Of a stretch of 6,324 nucleotides of DNA, positions 5,902 to 6,324 are shown piece after piece; positions within the stretch are counted from its first letter, which is position 1, and every line of letters begins with the position of its first letter. A model generated the notes under the pieces. That model worked only from the letters and a program-made list of their open reading frames with translations, searched no databases and was not told where the DNA came from. Origin of the DNA: an uncultured Oscillospiraceae bacterium. GTDB lineage: Bacteria; Bacillota; Clostridia; Oscillospirales; Ruminococcaceae. The DNA lies in contig CABUEI010000074.1 in NCBI GenBank assembly GCA_902490585.1, positions 1 through 6,324 of the forward strand, written 5' to 3'. The translations under genes were made by a program, and so were the position numbers.

Positions 5902-6189
5902 ATGAATACAAAGATAATCAGAAAGCACTTTTTCTTCAAAGGCAGAGTTCAGGGTGTCGGTTTTCGTTACAGAGCCCAGAACGCCGCCTCAATGTACGGC
6001 GTTACAGGTTGGGTAAAGAACCTGTACGACGGCTCGGTCGAAATGGAGGCGCAAGGCACTGAGGAAGACATTGACAAAGTAGTACAGACCCTTCAGAACA
6101 GCCGCTACATCGTGATAAACGATATGTACGTTGCCGACCGTCAGCCCGACCCCCACGAAACCTCATTCCGCATCAAAGACGAATATTAA
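5902..6189 (+). CDS. acyP: Acylphosphatase
   Basis: This 95-residue protein is the usual size for acylphosphatase, which hydrolyses carboxyl-phosphate bonds such as acetyl phosphate or 1,3-bisphosphoglycerate in the cytosol. The signature GRVQGVGFRYR (14-24) contains the catalytic Arg R22, and GWVKN (36-40) supplies the catalytic Asn N40. DGSVEMEAQG follows as in relatives, and the C-terminus keeps the family's F.I end pattern (SFRIKDEY). GGAGG ends five bases before the ATG. It follows the HAD gene by 11 bases on the same strand and is followed closely by a strong terminator, so the two are one operon. Confidence 0.96.
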   Translation: MNTKIIRKHFFFKGRVQGVGFRYRAQNAASMYGVTGWVKNLYDGSVEMEAQGTEEDIDKVVQTLQNSRYIVINDMYVADRQPDPHETSFRIKDEY

Positions 6190-6200
6190 AGCAATATATT

Positions 6201-6247
6201 AAAAGAAGTAACAAGACGCTACCGCACTTGTTACTTCTTTTTTTATT
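6201..6247 (+). terminator. Intrinsic terminator of the HAD/acylphosphatase unit
   Basis: AAAAGAAGTAACAAG (6201-6215) pairs perfectly over 15 bp with CTTGTTACTTCTTTT (6227-6241) around an 11-base loop, ending in seven T (6238-6244). The A-rich left arm means it could also stop a transcript arriving on the minus strand. Confidence 0.93.
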
Positions 6248-6279
6248 TGCCGATAAAACTACGATATCTCATGCAAACA

Positions 6280-6320
6280 ACATTTTCTCAAACGGCAAAA
6301 ACTCCGCTTTGAAAAAATGT
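6280..6320. repeat. Near-perfect inverted repeat at the right edge
   Basis: The arm 6280-6295 (ACATTTTCTCAAACGG) pairs with 6304-6320 across an 8-base loop, with one mismatch and one bulged base. No T-run follows on the minus strand; the plus-strand side is cut by the window end four bases later. It could be a terminator-like structure of the next gene, a transposon end or a small dispersed palindrome. No gene is seen in 6248-6324. Confidence 0.6.
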
Positions 6321-6324
6321 CAAT

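Noticed and set aside
1..6324. CRISPR array, tRNA or rRNA gene, insertion sequence or phage genes
   Set aside because: No regularly spaced repeats, cloverleaf, rRNA-like stretch, transposase or phage protein was seen on either strand.

Overview
The window reads as chromosomal DNA of a low-to-moderate GC Firmicute, most likely a gut clostridium of the Ruminococcus / [Eubacterium] siraeum (Oscillospiraceae) type. This rests on AGGAGG-like ribosome binding sites, sigma-A style promoters, a Cytidylate_kin2-type kinase, a DUF5662 protein and a MATE pump with an N-terminus typical of that group. The organism call is inference from recalled family resemblance.

Layout, left to right. (1) Positions 1-211 have no gene. 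They hold a perfect consensus minus-strand promoter whose transcript leaves the window on the left. (2) Positions 212-784 (minus) encode a DUF5662 protein with an HD-like set of His/Asp residues. (3) Positions 787-1082 (minus) hold a broken gene: an N-terminal piece and a C-terminal piece of what looks like one small clostridial protein, joined out of frame with the middle missing. A promoter (1153-1181) and an intrinsic-terminator hairpin (1093-1126) lie just upstream. (4) Positions 1215-2918 (minus) encode a CPA1-type K+/H+ or Na+/H+ antiporter of the NhaP2/CvrA kind, with two tandem RCK_C-like modules and a charged tail. (5) Positions 3057-5067 (minus) are a two-gene unit, a MATE-family efflux pump (probable TTG start) followed by a cytidylate kinase-like P-loop protein. 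A strong promoter stands upstream and a strong terminator downstream. (6) Positions 5240-6189 (plus) are a divergent two-gene unit, a HAD-IA phosphatase-like hydrolase and an acylphosphatase, closed by a 15-bp-stem terminator. (7) The right edge holds a further inverted repeat of unknown role.

Five genes look intact and ordinary in family terms (antiporter, MATE pump, kinase-like protein, HAD hydrolase, acylphosphatase). The DUF5662 gene is intact but of unknown function. The 5119-5210 interval is a compact divergent promoter region serving the MATE/kinase and HAD/acylphosphatase units. The parts most worth a second look are the internally deleted pseudogene with its attenuator-like leader, the RCK_C duplication, the HD-like residues of the DUF5662 protein and the shared extended -10 promoter style. 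I did not find a convincing new multi-gene system.
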